Part shown: positions 41,963 through 49,048 of the stretch, piece by piece
How the letters are laid out: every line of letters begins with the position of its first letter
Position numbering within the stretch: position 1 is the first letter of the stretch
Assembly (NCBI GenBank): GCA_023440865.1
Contig: JAEXRM010000020.1
Span: forward strand, 1-49,048
Reading direction: 5' to 3'
Length of the DNA stretch: 49,048 nucleotides
Origin: Bacillota bacterium
Lineage (GTDB): Bacteria; Bacillota; Clostridia; DSM-8532
Notes under the pieces: model-generated
Seen by the model: only the letters and a program-made list of their open reading frames with translations
Databases searched by the model: none
What the model was told of the DNA's origin: nothing
Program-made: the position numbers and the translations under genes

Positions 41963-43479
41963 TCTGGCCGGAGGGACTCGAGATCCGTTTGACGCATCAC
42001 GGGAAGAAACCGCTGCATGCACAGCTGGCGGAGTTGCTGCTGGCTGCCGCCGCGGATGGCCGCCTGCCGCCGGGAACGAGGCTTCCTTCCATCCGATCCG
42101 CCGCGGCTGATCTGGGTATCAATCCCGGCACGGTCGCGACAGCGTACGGCACGATGGTGCGCATGGGTCTGCTTGACGCGCGCGCCGGAAGCGGGTATCG
42201 CATGCCCGAACGGGTGCGTGCGGTCGAGGTGGCCGACGTGCCGGATCTGGCGGACGAGATCTACTCGCTCGAGGACATCGAATGGATGGGGGGCGTCCGG
42301 TCCGGCTCGGCGGCCCCGCTTGTCAACATGGCATCCTCCACACCCGAGCCCGATCCCCTGACACAGGCGGATGTGCGCGATGCGTTCACGCATGTTCTGT
42401 CTCATTCCCTCCGCGACGCGTTCGACTACCAGGAGCCGATGGGCTTTCCGCCGTTGCGGGCGCTGTTGGCCGAGGCGCTGGGCCGGGACGGTGTCCGAGC
42501 CGACGCGGGCTGCATCCAGGTCATTTCAGGCGCACAGCAGGGGCTCGACATCGTCGCCAAGGCGATGCTGTCTCCGGGAGACACGGTGCTGGTGGAATAT
42601 CCGACCTACCCGGGTGCCGTGGCGGTCTTCCGGTCGCGTGGCGCGCGTGTGGTGGGCGTGCCCGTCGGCCCGGACGGCATGGATCCGGACCAGGTGCGCG
42701 ACATGATGCGCCGGTTCCGGCCGCGCCTGTTGTACGTCATCCCGTTCCATCAGAATCCGACCGGAGCGGTATACCCGCCGGAGCGGCTCAAGGAGCTGGT
42801 TCGCATCGCGGATGCCTTCGGCGCGCACATCGTGGAGGACGACTATCTCCGGGAACTCCGGTTTGACGGACAGGTGCCGCCGCCAATGAAGGCGTTCGAC
42901 GATTCGGACCGCGTCATCCTCGTCAAGAGCCATTCGAAGCTGCTGATGCCGGGGCTTCGGGTCGCCCACATGGTGGTGCCGCAGGCGCGTTCCGCCCGTC
43001 TGGCGCTGGCCAAGCACACCACGGACATCTTCACGTCGGGGCTTCTGCAGCAGGGATTCCATGAGTTCTGCCGCTCCGGCGGCTGGGACCGTCACCTTGA
43101 CCGGATGCGCATGGCGCAGGGGACGCGCAGCCGCGAGCTGGCCACGCATCTGGCGGCTAGTCTGCCGGCGGAGGTGCCGGTGTCGCCGGTCGAGGGCGGG
43201 CTGTCCTACTGGCTGGCATTGCCCGAATGGGCTGATCCCGAGGCGTTGTACCGGCTTTGCGGCGCACAGGGGGTGCGCATCGTGCCGGACACGCTTTTCC
43301 TCGATGACGGATTGCGCGCCACACTGCCGGCCCCATGGCGCGAACGGCGCCATGCCCGGGTCAGTTTCGCCGCCCTGGGACCGGAAGGCGCACGGATCGG
43401 CGCCGAGGTGCTGGGCGGATGCCTTGCGCAGCTGCGTGGCTCCGCTTGGCGGCAGGTACGCTGGAGGTCCTCGCCGTAA
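41959..43479 (+). CDS. MocR-type regulator (GntR winged helix fused to aminotransferase-like domain)
   Basis: This 506-residue protein has an N-terminal GntR winged helix (PLHAQLAELLLAAAADGRL, then LPSIRSAAADLGINPGTV) and a C-terminal fold-type I PLP domain with the Lys region KSHSKLLMPGLRVAHM, the aromatic/Asn stretch VIPFHQNPTGAVYP and VEDDYLRELRF. MocR proteins bind PLP and often regulate pyridoxal, GABA or taurine genes. Some such sequences are instead annotated as aminotransferases. The start overlaps the acetyltransferase stop, suggesting that the enzyme is its partner or target. Confidence 0.88.
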   Translation: MIWPEGLEIRLTHHGKKPLHAQLAELLLAAAADGRLPPGTRLPSIRSAAADLGINPGTVATAYGTMVRMGLLDARAGSGYRMPERVRAVEVADVPDLADEIYSLEDIEWMGGVRSGSAAPLVNMASSTPEPDPLTQADVRDAFTHVLSHSLRDAFDYQEPMGFPPLRALLAEALGRDGVRADAGCIQVISGAQQGLDIVAKAMLSPGDTVLVEYPTYPGAVAVFRSRGARVVGVPVGPDGMDPDQVRDMMRRFRPRLLYVIPFHQNPTGAVYPPERLKELVRIADAFGAHIVEDDYLRELRFDGQVPPPMKAFDDSDRVILVKSHSKLLMPGLRVAHMVVPQARSARLALAKHTTDIFTSGLLQQGFHEFCRSGGWDRHLDRMRMAQGTRSRELATHLAASLPAEVPVSPVEGGLSYWLALPEWADPEALYRLCGAQGVRIVPDTLFLDDGLRATLPAPWRERRHARVSFAALGPEGARIGAEVLGGCLAQLRGSAWRQVRWRSSP

Positions 43480-43495
43480 TGCATGCCGATCCGGC

Positions 43496-43524
43496 TTGAC
43501 TGTGGCGGGAATGTGGATTACAAT
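43496..43524 (+). promoter_or_regulatory. Sigma-A promoter of the metG T-box leader
   Basis: TTGACT (43496-43501) and TACAAT (43519-43524) have a 17-base spacer; transcription would start near 43531, right at the T-box leader. Confidence 0.75.
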
Positions 43525-43534
43525 CAGAAAAAAG

Positions 43535-43840
43535 CGGAACCTGTGGTTCCGTGAAAAGGCAATGAAGGAAAGAGTACGTCCGATATCGCCCGCACAGAGA
43601 GCCCGGTTGGTGAAAAAGGGCAGGCGCGCTTCGAACGGAAAATGGTTCCGGAGCCGCGCACCGACGGGTTATCCCGAAGGCTGCGACGGGTGCCGCCCGT
43701 GAGCGCGGCAGGGTATGAAGCGTGAAAGCGCGAGTACCTGGTGAGGTTCATGCCGCGAGGCATGGGCGAATTGGGGTGGTAACGCGAAGCACGGCTCTCG
43801 TCCCCGGAAACGGATGTTTTCGGGAACGGGGGCTTTTTTG
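43535..43840 (+). ncRNA. T-box: T-box riboswitch (methionine specifier) upstream of metG
   Basis: The leader shows T-box landmarks in order: AGTA (43573-43576), AGAGAG (43596-43601), GGTTGGTG of the stem I distal part (43605-43612), a likely specifier codon ATG at 43642-43644 preceded by GAACGGAAA, a stem III CATGCC/GGCATG (43749-43764), the antiterminator sequence GGGGTGGTAACGCG (43773-43786) whose TGGT can pair with the ACCA end of tRNA, and a GC-rich terminator ending in T6 (43797-43839). In the family, uncharged tRNA stabilises the antiterminator and allows transcription of the synthetase. The ATG specifier matches the gene, metG, that follows. Confidence 0.93.
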
Positions 43841-43934
43841 CTGCATGGCTCCCGTCCACAACCGACCGACCCGCGGCGCGCAGCCGTGCATGAACGCGAC
43901 GGGCCGGCGAAGAGGAGAAAGGGAGGCACACATC

Positions 43935-45554
43935 ATGGACATTCTGATCGGAGGCGCATGGCCTTATGCCAACGGAGCACTCCACATCGGACACATCGCG
44001 GCGCTGCTGCCGGGGGACGTCCTGGCGCGCTGGTACCGCGCGACGGGCAACCGGGTCTGCTATGTTTCGGGCAGCGACTGCCACGGAACGCCGGTCTCCA
44101 TCAGGGCCCGGCAGGAAGGGCGCCCCCCGGCGGAAATCAGCGACTACTGGCACGAGATGTTCGTGGCGACATTCCGGAAATACCGTTTCAGCTACGACAG
44201 CTACGGCAAGACGTCCGACGAGGGGCACAAGGCGTTTGTCCAGTCGTTCCACCGGTCGCTGTATGAAGGGGCGCACGTCGAGGAGCGTACCGTCCGGCAG
44301 GCCTGGTGCGCGCACTGCGACCGTTTCCTGGCTGACCGCTATGTGACAGGCCGATGCCCCGCATGCGGCACACCCGCCCGCGGCGACCAGTGCGAGGCCT
44401 GTGGCGCCGTCACCGATCCGGAGACGCTGCTCGAGCCGGTCTGCGCCCTGTGCGGCGCCACCCCTGAACCCCGGGAATCGAAGCAGCTGTTCCTGCTGCT
44501 GTCGCATTTCCAGAGGCACCTGGAGGCGTGGCTCGACGCACACCCCCAGTGGCGAAGGAACGCGCACGAGACCACCGCCCGCTATCTGCGGGAAGGCCTG
44601 CGCGACCGGGCGATCACACGCGATCTCGATTGGGGCATCCCGGTGCCGCGTGCGGATTATGATCAGAAGCGGATCTACATCTGGGCGGAGAATGTGCTTG
44701 GCTACCTGTCGGGCTGTGCGGCGTGGTGTGCCTCGCAGGGCATCGGGTTCCGCGATTTTTGGAACGAAGCGTTCCGGATCTTCGTCCACGGCAAGGACAA
44801 CATTCCATTCCACACCGTCATCCTTCCCGGCCTGCTGCTGGCGGAGAACGGGGATGAGGCCGGGTGGCGGCTGCCGGACCAGATCGTGTCGAGCGAGTAC
44901 CTCACGCTCGAAGGCCGGAAGATCTCGACCTCCGGCAACTGGTCGATCGACGCGCTGGAGCTGGCCGGCGAGGCGCCGGTCGATTCCATCCGCTTTTTCC
45001 TGCTGGCCAACGGTCCCGAGAAGCGCGATGCCGACTTTTCGCGCCGTGATTTCATCCAGCGCCACAATGCGGAAATGATCGGCATCTATGCCAACCTCGC
45101 CAACCGGTGCCTGACGTTTGTGGAGAAATATCTTGGCGGCGTCGTGCCGGCAGGCGCCCCCTCGCCCTGGCTGGAGCAGGCGGTGACGGATGCCTACCGG
45201 CTGGTGGGGGAGGATGTGCGTGCCGGCGAGTTCAAGCGCGCGCTCGAAACGGTCTTCTCCATCTTCCGGCTCGGGAACCGGCATTTCGATGCGGGGAAGC
45301 CATGGGAGACGCGGATGGCGGATCCGGAGGCCTGCCGCGCGACCCTCGCGGACTGCCTGTATCTGATTGCCAACGGCTGCCGCCTGGCCAATCCGTTTCT
45401 GCCCGAGAGCACGGAGGAGGTTCTTGGATGGCTGGGACTGGATGCCGGCTGGACTCCGGTCCGGACACGCGCCGGCTGGCGGCTGCCGGCCTTCCGTCGT
45501 CTCTTCGAACGCCTGGAAACAGCCGAGGATGCGGGCACGCGGGCCTGCGGCTGA
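43935..45554 (+). CDS. metG: Methionyl-tRNA synthetase
   Basis: It charges tRNA-Met. The 539 residues comprise the class I catalytic domain starting ILIGGAWPYANGALHIGH (HIGH motif), a connective zinc domain with four Cys-x-x-Cys knuckles (CAHC, CPAC, CEAC, CALC), the KMSKS-like loop as EGRKISTSGNW, and an anticodon-binding alpha-helical domain (IYANLANRCLTF). The C-terminal tRNA-binding extension of some MetRS is absent. ATG 43935 follows AGAAAGGGAGG. The T-box upstream controls it. The last four residues (RACG) and the stop codon lie within the first unit of the tandem repeat array that follows, which is odd. Confidence 0.95.
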   Translation: MDILIGGAWPYANGALHIGHIAALLPGDVLARWYRATGNRVCYVSGSDCHGTPVSIRARQEGRPPAEISDYWHEMFVATFRKYRFSYDSYGKTSDEGHKAFVQSFHRSLYEGAHVEERTVRQAWCAHCDRFLADRYVTGRCPACGTPARGDQCEACGAVTDPETLLEPVCALCGATPEPRESKQLFLLLSHFQRHLEAWLDAHPQWRRNAHETTARYLREGLRDRAITRDLDWGIPVPRADYDQKRIYIWAENVLGYLSGCAAWCASQGIGFRDFWNEAFRIFVHGKDNIPFHTVILPGLLLAENGDEAGWRLPDQIVSSEYLTLEGRKISTSGNWSIDALELAGEAPVDSIRFFLLANGPEKRDADFSRRDFIQRHNAEMIGIYANLANRCLTFVEKYLGGVVPAGAPSPWLEQAVTDAYRLVGEDVRAGEFKRALETVFSIFRLGNRHFDAGKPWETRMADPEACRATLADCLYLIANGCRLANPFLPESTEEVLGWLGLDAGWTPVRTRAGWRLPAFRRLFERLETAEDAGTRACG

Positions 45555-45724
45555 CAAGAATGCGCCAACGCGGGCCTGCGGCTGACAAGGATGCGCCAAC
45601 GCGGGCCTGCGGCTGACAAGAATGCGCCAACGCGGGCCTGCGGCTGACAAGGATGCGCCAACGCGGGCGTGCGGCTGACAAGGATGCGCCAACGCGGGCC
45701 TGCGGCTGACAAGGATGCGCCAAC
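45539..45724. repeat. 31-bp tandem repeat array, six units, starting inside metG
   Basis: Six adjacent 31-base units run from 45539 to 45724. Each reads roughly GCGGGCCTGCGG, CTGACAAG, then AATGCGCCAAC or GATGCGCCAAC. Units 1 and 3 have AAGAATG, units 2, 4, 5 and 6 have AAGGATG, and unit 5 alone has GCGGGCGTGCGG. The metG stop lies in unit 1. A degenerate piece (GGATGCGGGCAC, 45528 on) precedes it. Confidence 0.95.
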
Positions 45725-45741
45725 GGGAGCCTCCTTCCGGT

Positions 45742-45770
45742 TTGACGTTGCCAAGCCGGGGTGGTATTCT
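45742..45770 (+). promoter_or_regulatory. Promoter of the cbiMQO transporter operon
   Basis: TTGACG (45742-45747) and TATTCT (45765-45770) are 17 bases apart, right after the repeat array. Confidence 0.6.
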
Positions 45771-45776
45771 AGAGGG

Positions 45777-45958
45777 CGACATGGATCCATGAAGGGTCCG
45801 CCGTTCCTTTCCCTGTTCCCTGCCCAAGAACAATCCGGATCATGAAGATCCGCATGCCGCGACCGCCCCGTCGGCATCCGATGACGGTTCGGGCCGCTAA
45901 CCCGTGTTCCCGCGCACCCGCGGGAAAGACATGCGCTTTTTGATGCGGAGGATTGCAT
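45777..45958 (+). promoter_or_regulatory. Unclassified 5' leader of cbiM
   Basis: About 180 bases from the predicted start of transcription to cbiM. It has a stem TTCCCGCG/CGCGGGAA (45907-45926) followed 10 bases later by TTTTT, and a GCGGAGGA ribosome binding site. I do not find the conserved boxes of cobalamin or nickel/cobalt riboswitches. It may contain a metal- or cofactor-responsive element that I cannot name. Confidence 0.4.
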
Positions 45959-46963
45959 ATGCACATGGCAGACGCCCTTGTCTCCCCCTTGGTCGGAGGT
46001 TCGATGCTGGCGGTTTCCGCCGGATTGATCGGCGCATCCGCAAGGAATCTGTCCCGGAACCCTGATGATACACGCATTCCCCTGATGGGCGTCCTGGGGG
46101 CGTTCGTCTTTTCCGCCCAGATGATCAATTTCACCATTCCCGGCACCGGGTCGAGCGGGCACATCGGGGGCGGCATGCTGCTGGCGGCCCTGCTCGGACC
46201 TGTCGGCGGTTTTCTGACGATGGCTGCCGTGCTGCTGGTTCAGGCCCTGTTTTTTGGAGATGGCGGTTTGCTCTCGTATGGCTGCAATCTATTCAACATG
46301 GGCGCATGGACCTGCTTTGTCGCTTATCCGCTGGTCTGGCGGCGCATCCTGGGCAGTAAGCCGGGCAAGGCGCGCATCGTCTGGGGATCTGTGCTTTCGG
46401 TTGTCACGGCCCTGCAGCTCGGCGCTTTCTCTGTCGTGCTGGAAACCTTCGCCTCCGGGCGCACGGAACTGCCAATCGGCGCATTCATGCTGCTGATGCA
46501 GCCCATTCATCTCGCCATCGGCGTTGTCGAGGGTCTGATCACCGCGGCCGTGCTATCCTTTGTGCATCAGGCGCGACCGGAGCTCCTGGCGGTAGAAGCC
46601 GGAAAACTGCCGAAGAACGTCTCCCTGCGCAGAATCCTCGTGGGGCTCGGCGTCGCGGCACTCGTGGTCGGGGGCGTGCTCTCGCTGTTCGCCTCCGCAT
46701 ATCCCGATGGGCTGGAATGGTCCATCACGGGCATTGCCGGTTCGCCGGAGCTTGAGGCGGATGGCGCTGTTCATGAGTTTCTGGCGGGTTTGCAGGAAAA
46801 GACCGCTCTCCTGAGGGATTACGGCTTTTCCGGTGCGGAGGGCTCGGCCGCCATGGCCGGCACTTCGGTTTCCGGTATTGTCGGTGGCGGGCTGACACTG
46901 TTGTTGGCCATACTGGCGGGCATCCTGGCCAAGCGGATCGGAAAGCGGGGAGGCAATGCCTGA
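45959..46963 (+). CDS. cbiM: Cobalt/nickel ECF transporter substrate-binding protein, CbiM-CbiN fusion
   Basis: It forms the metal-binding membrane component of an energy-coupling-factor transporter. The protein starts MHMADALVSPLVGG after initiation at 45959 (the TTG at 45953 is too close to GGAGGA); the N-terminal Met-His is the metal ligand in this family. About seven hydrophobic segments follow with SGHIGGGMLLAALLGP and GDGGLLSYGCNLFNMG. The C-terminal 120 residues have the CbiN-like pattern (SLFASAYPDGLEWS, then a final hydrophobic helix), so CbiN is fused. At 334 residues it is longer than single CbiM. It overlaps cbiQ by 8 bases. Confidence 0.93.
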   Translation: MHMADALVSPLVGGSMLAVSAGLIGASARNLSRNPDDTRIPLMGVLGAFVFSAQMINFTIPGTGSSGHIGGGMLLAALLGPVGGFLTMAAVLLVQALFFGDGGLLSYGCNLFNMGAWTCFVAYPLVWRRILGSKPGKARIVWGSVLSVVTALQLGAFSVVLETFASGRTELPIGAFMLLMQPIHLAIGVVEGLITAAVLSFVHQARPELLAVEAGKLPKNVSLRRILVGLGVAALVVGGVLSLFASAYPDGLEWSITGIAGSPELEADGAVHEFLAGLQEKTALLRDYGFSGAEGSAAMAGTSVSGIVGGGLTLLLAILAGILAKRIGKRGGNA

Positions 46964-47762
46964 AGTGGCACAGGCGGTCCGCGACATGCACCGCATGGAA
47001 TCCCTGTCGCGAAAAACCTCCCCTGTCCATCGGCTGCATCCGGTGGCGAAGATGCTGACGACGGCGGTCTTTCTGATTGCGCTGCTGTCCCATGGCAGGC
47101 ACGAGGTGGGCCGTCTTCTGCCGTTCATTCTGTACCCCGTGCTGGTCGCCTCTCTCGCCGATATTCCCTGGAAGCCCCTGCTGCTGCGCGTCCTCGCCGT
47201 CGAGCCGCTGATTGTGGGCATCGGCCTGTTCAGTCCCCTGTTCGAGCGGGCGCGCGTCGACCTGTTCGGTGCGACCGTCTCCACGGGATGGCTCACCTTC
47301 GCCTCCCTGGCCATCCGGACGACACTTGGTGTCTTGGTTGCGCTCCAACTCGTCGCAACCACCGGCATGGAACGGATCCTGGCCGGAATGAGGCGTCTAG
47401 GCATGCCGGCGGTCATGGTGCTGCAGATCGCGCTGACCTATCGTTTCCTGACGGTGCTTGCAGGGGAGGCGGGCAGGCTGCTGACTGCATATCGCCTGCG
47501 CGCGCCGCAGCACCGGGGCGTTCATCCATCCGCCTGGGGCTCGCTTGCAGGACAATTGCTGCTGCGGTCGTTCGACCGGGCGCAGCGGGTCTGGCAGGCC
47601 ATGAAGCTGCGGGGATACGAGGGACATGTGCCGCTGCCTCCAGGCCAGCGGATGCGCCGCGCCGACTGGATGTGGCTTGCCGTCTGGTCCGTTTGGTTCA
47701 TGCTCTCCCGCCTGCTTGACCTGCCGTCCTTCCTCGGCATGCTGGCGACAGGCGGGGCATGA
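46956..47762 (+). CDS. cbiQ: ECF transporter transmembrane (T) component CbiQ
   Basis: This 268-residue protein has several hydrophobic segments and the coupling helices of ECF T components: RRLGMPAVMVLQIALTYRFL and SFDRAQRVWQAMKLRGYEG, the latter a typical A-R-G coupling motif that contacts the ATPase. It begins with ESLSRKTSPVHRLHPVAKML, like CbiQ. The ATG at 46956 overlaps the cbiM stop; the GGGGAGG site is rather close (2-3 bases), so a GTG at 46965 is an alternative. It delivers energy from CbiO to the substrate-binding component. Confidence 0.92.
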   Translation: MPEVAQAVRDMHRMESLSRKTSPVHRLHPVAKMLTTAVFLIALLSHGRHEVGRLLPFILYPVLVASLADIPWKPLLLRVLAVEPLIVGIGLFSPLFERARVDLFGATVSTGWLTFASLAIRTTLGVLVALQLVATTGMERILAGMRRLGMPAVMVLQIALTYRFLTVLAGEAGRLLTAYRLRAPQHRGVHPSAWGSLAGQLLLRSFDRAQRVWQAMKLRGYEGHVPLPPGQRMRRADWMWLAVWSVWFMLSRLLDLPSFLGMLATGGA

Positions 47763-47880
47763 CCGGCGGCAGGGATGTGCATGGACGATTCTCAATGCGG
47801 CGGCGACTGCGGCCGGTACTGTCTCCTTCACGGTGTGACCGGTGCTTGACGTGATCAGGGATCACGGGAGAGGCGTAATC

Positions 47881-48636
47881 ATGAGTCATCACAAACTGGA
47901 AGCGCGGCAGCTCACCTTCCGGTATCCCGACGGCCATCTGGCGGTTGACGGCGTCTCCGTGCTTGCCACCCATGGGGAGTGCGTCGGTCTCATCGGCGCG
48001 AACGGTGCGGGCAAGAGCACGCTGCTGATGCTGCTTGTCGGCCTGCTTGATCCGCAGGACGGTTGTGTCCTGATCGGGGATGCCAAACTGACCCGACGCA
48101 CGGCCCGGGAACTCCGTCACCGCATCGGCATGGTTTTCCAGAATCCGGACGATCAGCTGTTCATGACCACGGTCGGGGAGGATGTCGCCTTCGGGCCGCG
48201 GAACGCCGGACTGACGGAGCCGGAGGTTGAAGCGCGCGTTGCGGCGTCACTGGAACAGGTTGGCATTTCGCATCTGCGCGATCGGGCGCCATTTCGCCTT
48301 TCCGGCGGGGAGAAGCACGCCGCAGCCATCGCGGCGGTGCTTGCGATGGAACCGGATATCCTGATTCTCGACGAGCCGACCGCTGGGCTCGATCCACGCG
48401 CGCGTCGCCGCGTGATGTCCATGCTGGCAGGCTTTTCACATACCCGCATCATCACCAGCCACGATCTGGACATGATCCTGGCGCTGTGCCCGCGTGTCGT
48501 GATCCTCAAGGAAGGGCGTGTCGCCGCGGACGGACCGGCACGGGAGCTGCTGGCGGATGCGGAACTGATGGCATCCTGCGGGCTCGAGGTGCCCGCGGAT
48601 CTCAGGGCCTGCCCGCATTGCGGTTGCCTGCCCTGA
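47881..48636 (+). CDS. cbiO: ECF transporter ATP-binding protein CbiO
   Basis: This 251-residue ABC ATPase has Walker A in GANGAGKSTLLML, the Q-loop in MVFQNPDDQLFM, the ECF/Cbi-type sequence VGEDVAFGPRN, the signature LSGGEKHAAAIAAVLAMEPD, Walker B ILILDEPTAGLD and the switch His in ITSHDLDMI. The C-terminus has ACPHCGCLP, a short Cys-His-Cys stretch that could bind metal and is not standard for CbiO. ATG 47881 follows GGGAGAGG. Only one ATPase is present, so it should form a homodimer. It lies 118 bases after cbiQ. Confidence 0.93.
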   Translation: MSHHKLEARQLTFRYPDGHLAVDGVSVLATHGECVGLIGANGAGKSTLLMLLVGLLDPQDGCVLIGDAKLTRRTARELRHRIGMVFQNPDDQLFMTTVGEDVAFGPRNAGLTEPEVEARVAASLEQVGISHLRDRAPFRLSGGEKHAAAIAAVLAMEPDILILDEPTAGLDPRARRRVMSMLAGFSHTRIITSHDLDMILALCPRVVILKEGRVAADGPARELLADAELMASCGLEVPADLRACPHCGCLP

Positions 48637-48726
48637 CGCCGGTATCCGTCCATGCGCCGCAAAGGCCTGCCCTGTGGCGGAAAGGATCACGCCTTGCCTC
48701 TTCCTTGCCGATTTCCGCTCCGCCAC

Positions 48727-48755
48727 TTGCCCGGGACGCTTGCAAACGGTACAAT
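48727..48755 (+). promoter_or_regulatory. Promoter of the DUF3842 gene
   Basis: TTGCCC (48727-48732) and TACAAT (48750-48755) are 17 bases apart, 59 bases before the start codon. Confidence 0.5.
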
Positions 48756-48814
48756 CGGCTTGATTGAGGCGCGATGAAACACAGGAAGCCTCATCACGGA
48801 ATCGGAGGCCATGC

Positions 48815-49048
48815 ATGCGCATCGCGGTTGTGGACGGTCAGGGTGGCGGCGTCGGGAGAATGTTGGTGGAACGGCTGCGGGAAGCGCTGCCGGATCAGGT
48901 CGAGGTGCTGGCGCTCGGAACGAACGCCCTTGCGACGGCCGCCATGCTCAAGGCGGGTGCCCATCAGGGCGCGACCGGAGAGAATGCCATCCTGTACAAT
49001 GCCCCGCGCGTCGACGCCATCCTCGGTCCCATCGGCATCGTGGGGGCT
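48815..49048 (+). CDS. DUF3842 family protein, 5' part (3' end outside window)
   Basis: The frame starts RIAVVDGQGGGVGRMLVE, a Rossmann-like GxGGxxG loop, continues VLALGTNALATAAMLKAGA and GATGENAILYNA, and reaches VDAILGPIGIVG at the window edge. These match the DUF3842 family, small (about 130 residues) Clostridia proteins of unknown function with a likely nucleotide- or cofactor-binding fold. I start at ATG 48815, with GGAGG six bases upstream; ATG 48811 is in another frame. It lies after the cobalt/nickel transporter on the same strand but has its own promoter. Confidence 0.85.
   Translation, partial: MRIAVVDGQGGGVGRMLVERLREALPDQVEVLALGTNALATAAMLKAGAHQGATGENAILYNAPRVDAILGPIGIVGA

Noticed and set aside
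43061..43702. A small basic protein ending near 43702 in the region before metG
   Set aside because: The sequence there has T-box landmarks, and the frame has no ribosome binding site of its own.
45539..45724. A CRISPR array, because of regular 31-base repetition
   Set aside because: The units are head to tail with no unique spacers between them, and no cas genes are present.
43524..45833. Long minus-strand frame (769 codons) crossing metG and the repeat array
   Set aside because: Antisense to metG and the T-box; its repeated RILVSRRPALAH-like segment is just the 31-base DNA repeat read in frame.
45777..45958. A cobalamin riboswitch before cbiM
   Set aside because: The B12-box and the other conserved blocks are not seen on either strand.

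Overview
The window is about 49 kb of GC-rich DNA (roughly 60-65 % G+C by eye) from what looks like a Gram-positive bacterium of the Bacillota, most likely a high-GC member of the Clostridia. The reasons are a glmS ribozyme, a methionine T-box, GGAGG-type ribosome binding sites, sigma-A-like promoters with 16-18 base spacers, a short Bacillota-type mannose-6-phosphate isomerase, a GTP-type PEP carboxykinase, an ECF cobalt/nickel transporter and a DUF3842 gene. I cannot name the species. Almost every base is in an intact gene; I see no prophage, transposase, CRISPR array, rRNA or tRNA.

Layout. 1-5.8 kb: branched-chain amino acid genes cimA (cut by the window edge), leuB, ilvD and ilvB, closed by a strong terminator. 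6.0-8.2 kb: a PfkB sugar kinase and a Gfo/Idh/MocA oxidoreductase. 8.4-12.6 kb: amino-sugar synthesis, with glmM, then a glmS self-cleaving riboswitch, then glmS and a terminator. 12.8-16.9 kb, minus strand: a SWIM/SNF2 helicase and a TIM-barrel sugar isomerase-like gene. 17.1-19.7 kb: manA followed by three small envelope-type genes (NlpC/P60-like, lipoprotein, PH-like). 20.0-25.0 kb: an alpha-galactoside cluster (GH36, AraC regulator, GH4). 25.1-28.7 kb: a ZIP metal transporter, paired palindromic repeats, a persulfide dioxygenase-rhodanese fusion and a zinc-ribbon acyltransferase. 28.7-33.1 kb: a minus-strand radical SAM/SPASM protein, then pncB overlapping a DUF1576 membrane protein and a small unknown gene. 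33.2-35.1 kb, minus strand: an aldose-1-epimerase-like protein and an amidohydrolase. 35.5-40.7 kb: PEP carboxykinase, DNA polymerase IV, UppP and a PHP phosphoesterase. 40.8-43.5 kb: a GNAT/SCP2 acetyltransferase overlapping a MocR regulator. 43.5-45.7 kb: a methionine T-box, metG and a 31-bp tandem repeat array that starts inside metG. 45.7 kb to the end: cbiM(N)-cbiQ-cbiO and the start of a DUF3842 gene.

The content is mainly core metabolism: valine/isoleucine/leucine synthesis, UDP-GlcNAc and undecaprenyl phosphate supply for the cell wall, sugar entry (galactosides, mannose, phosphorylated hexoses), gluconeogenesis, NAD salvage and cobalt uptake. The most interesting items are regulatory or uncharacterised: the distance between glmS and its ribozyme, the repeat array growing out of metG, the palindromes around the ZIP and persulfide genes, and the DUF1576 membrane protein translationally coupled to pncB. 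No single large new system is evident.
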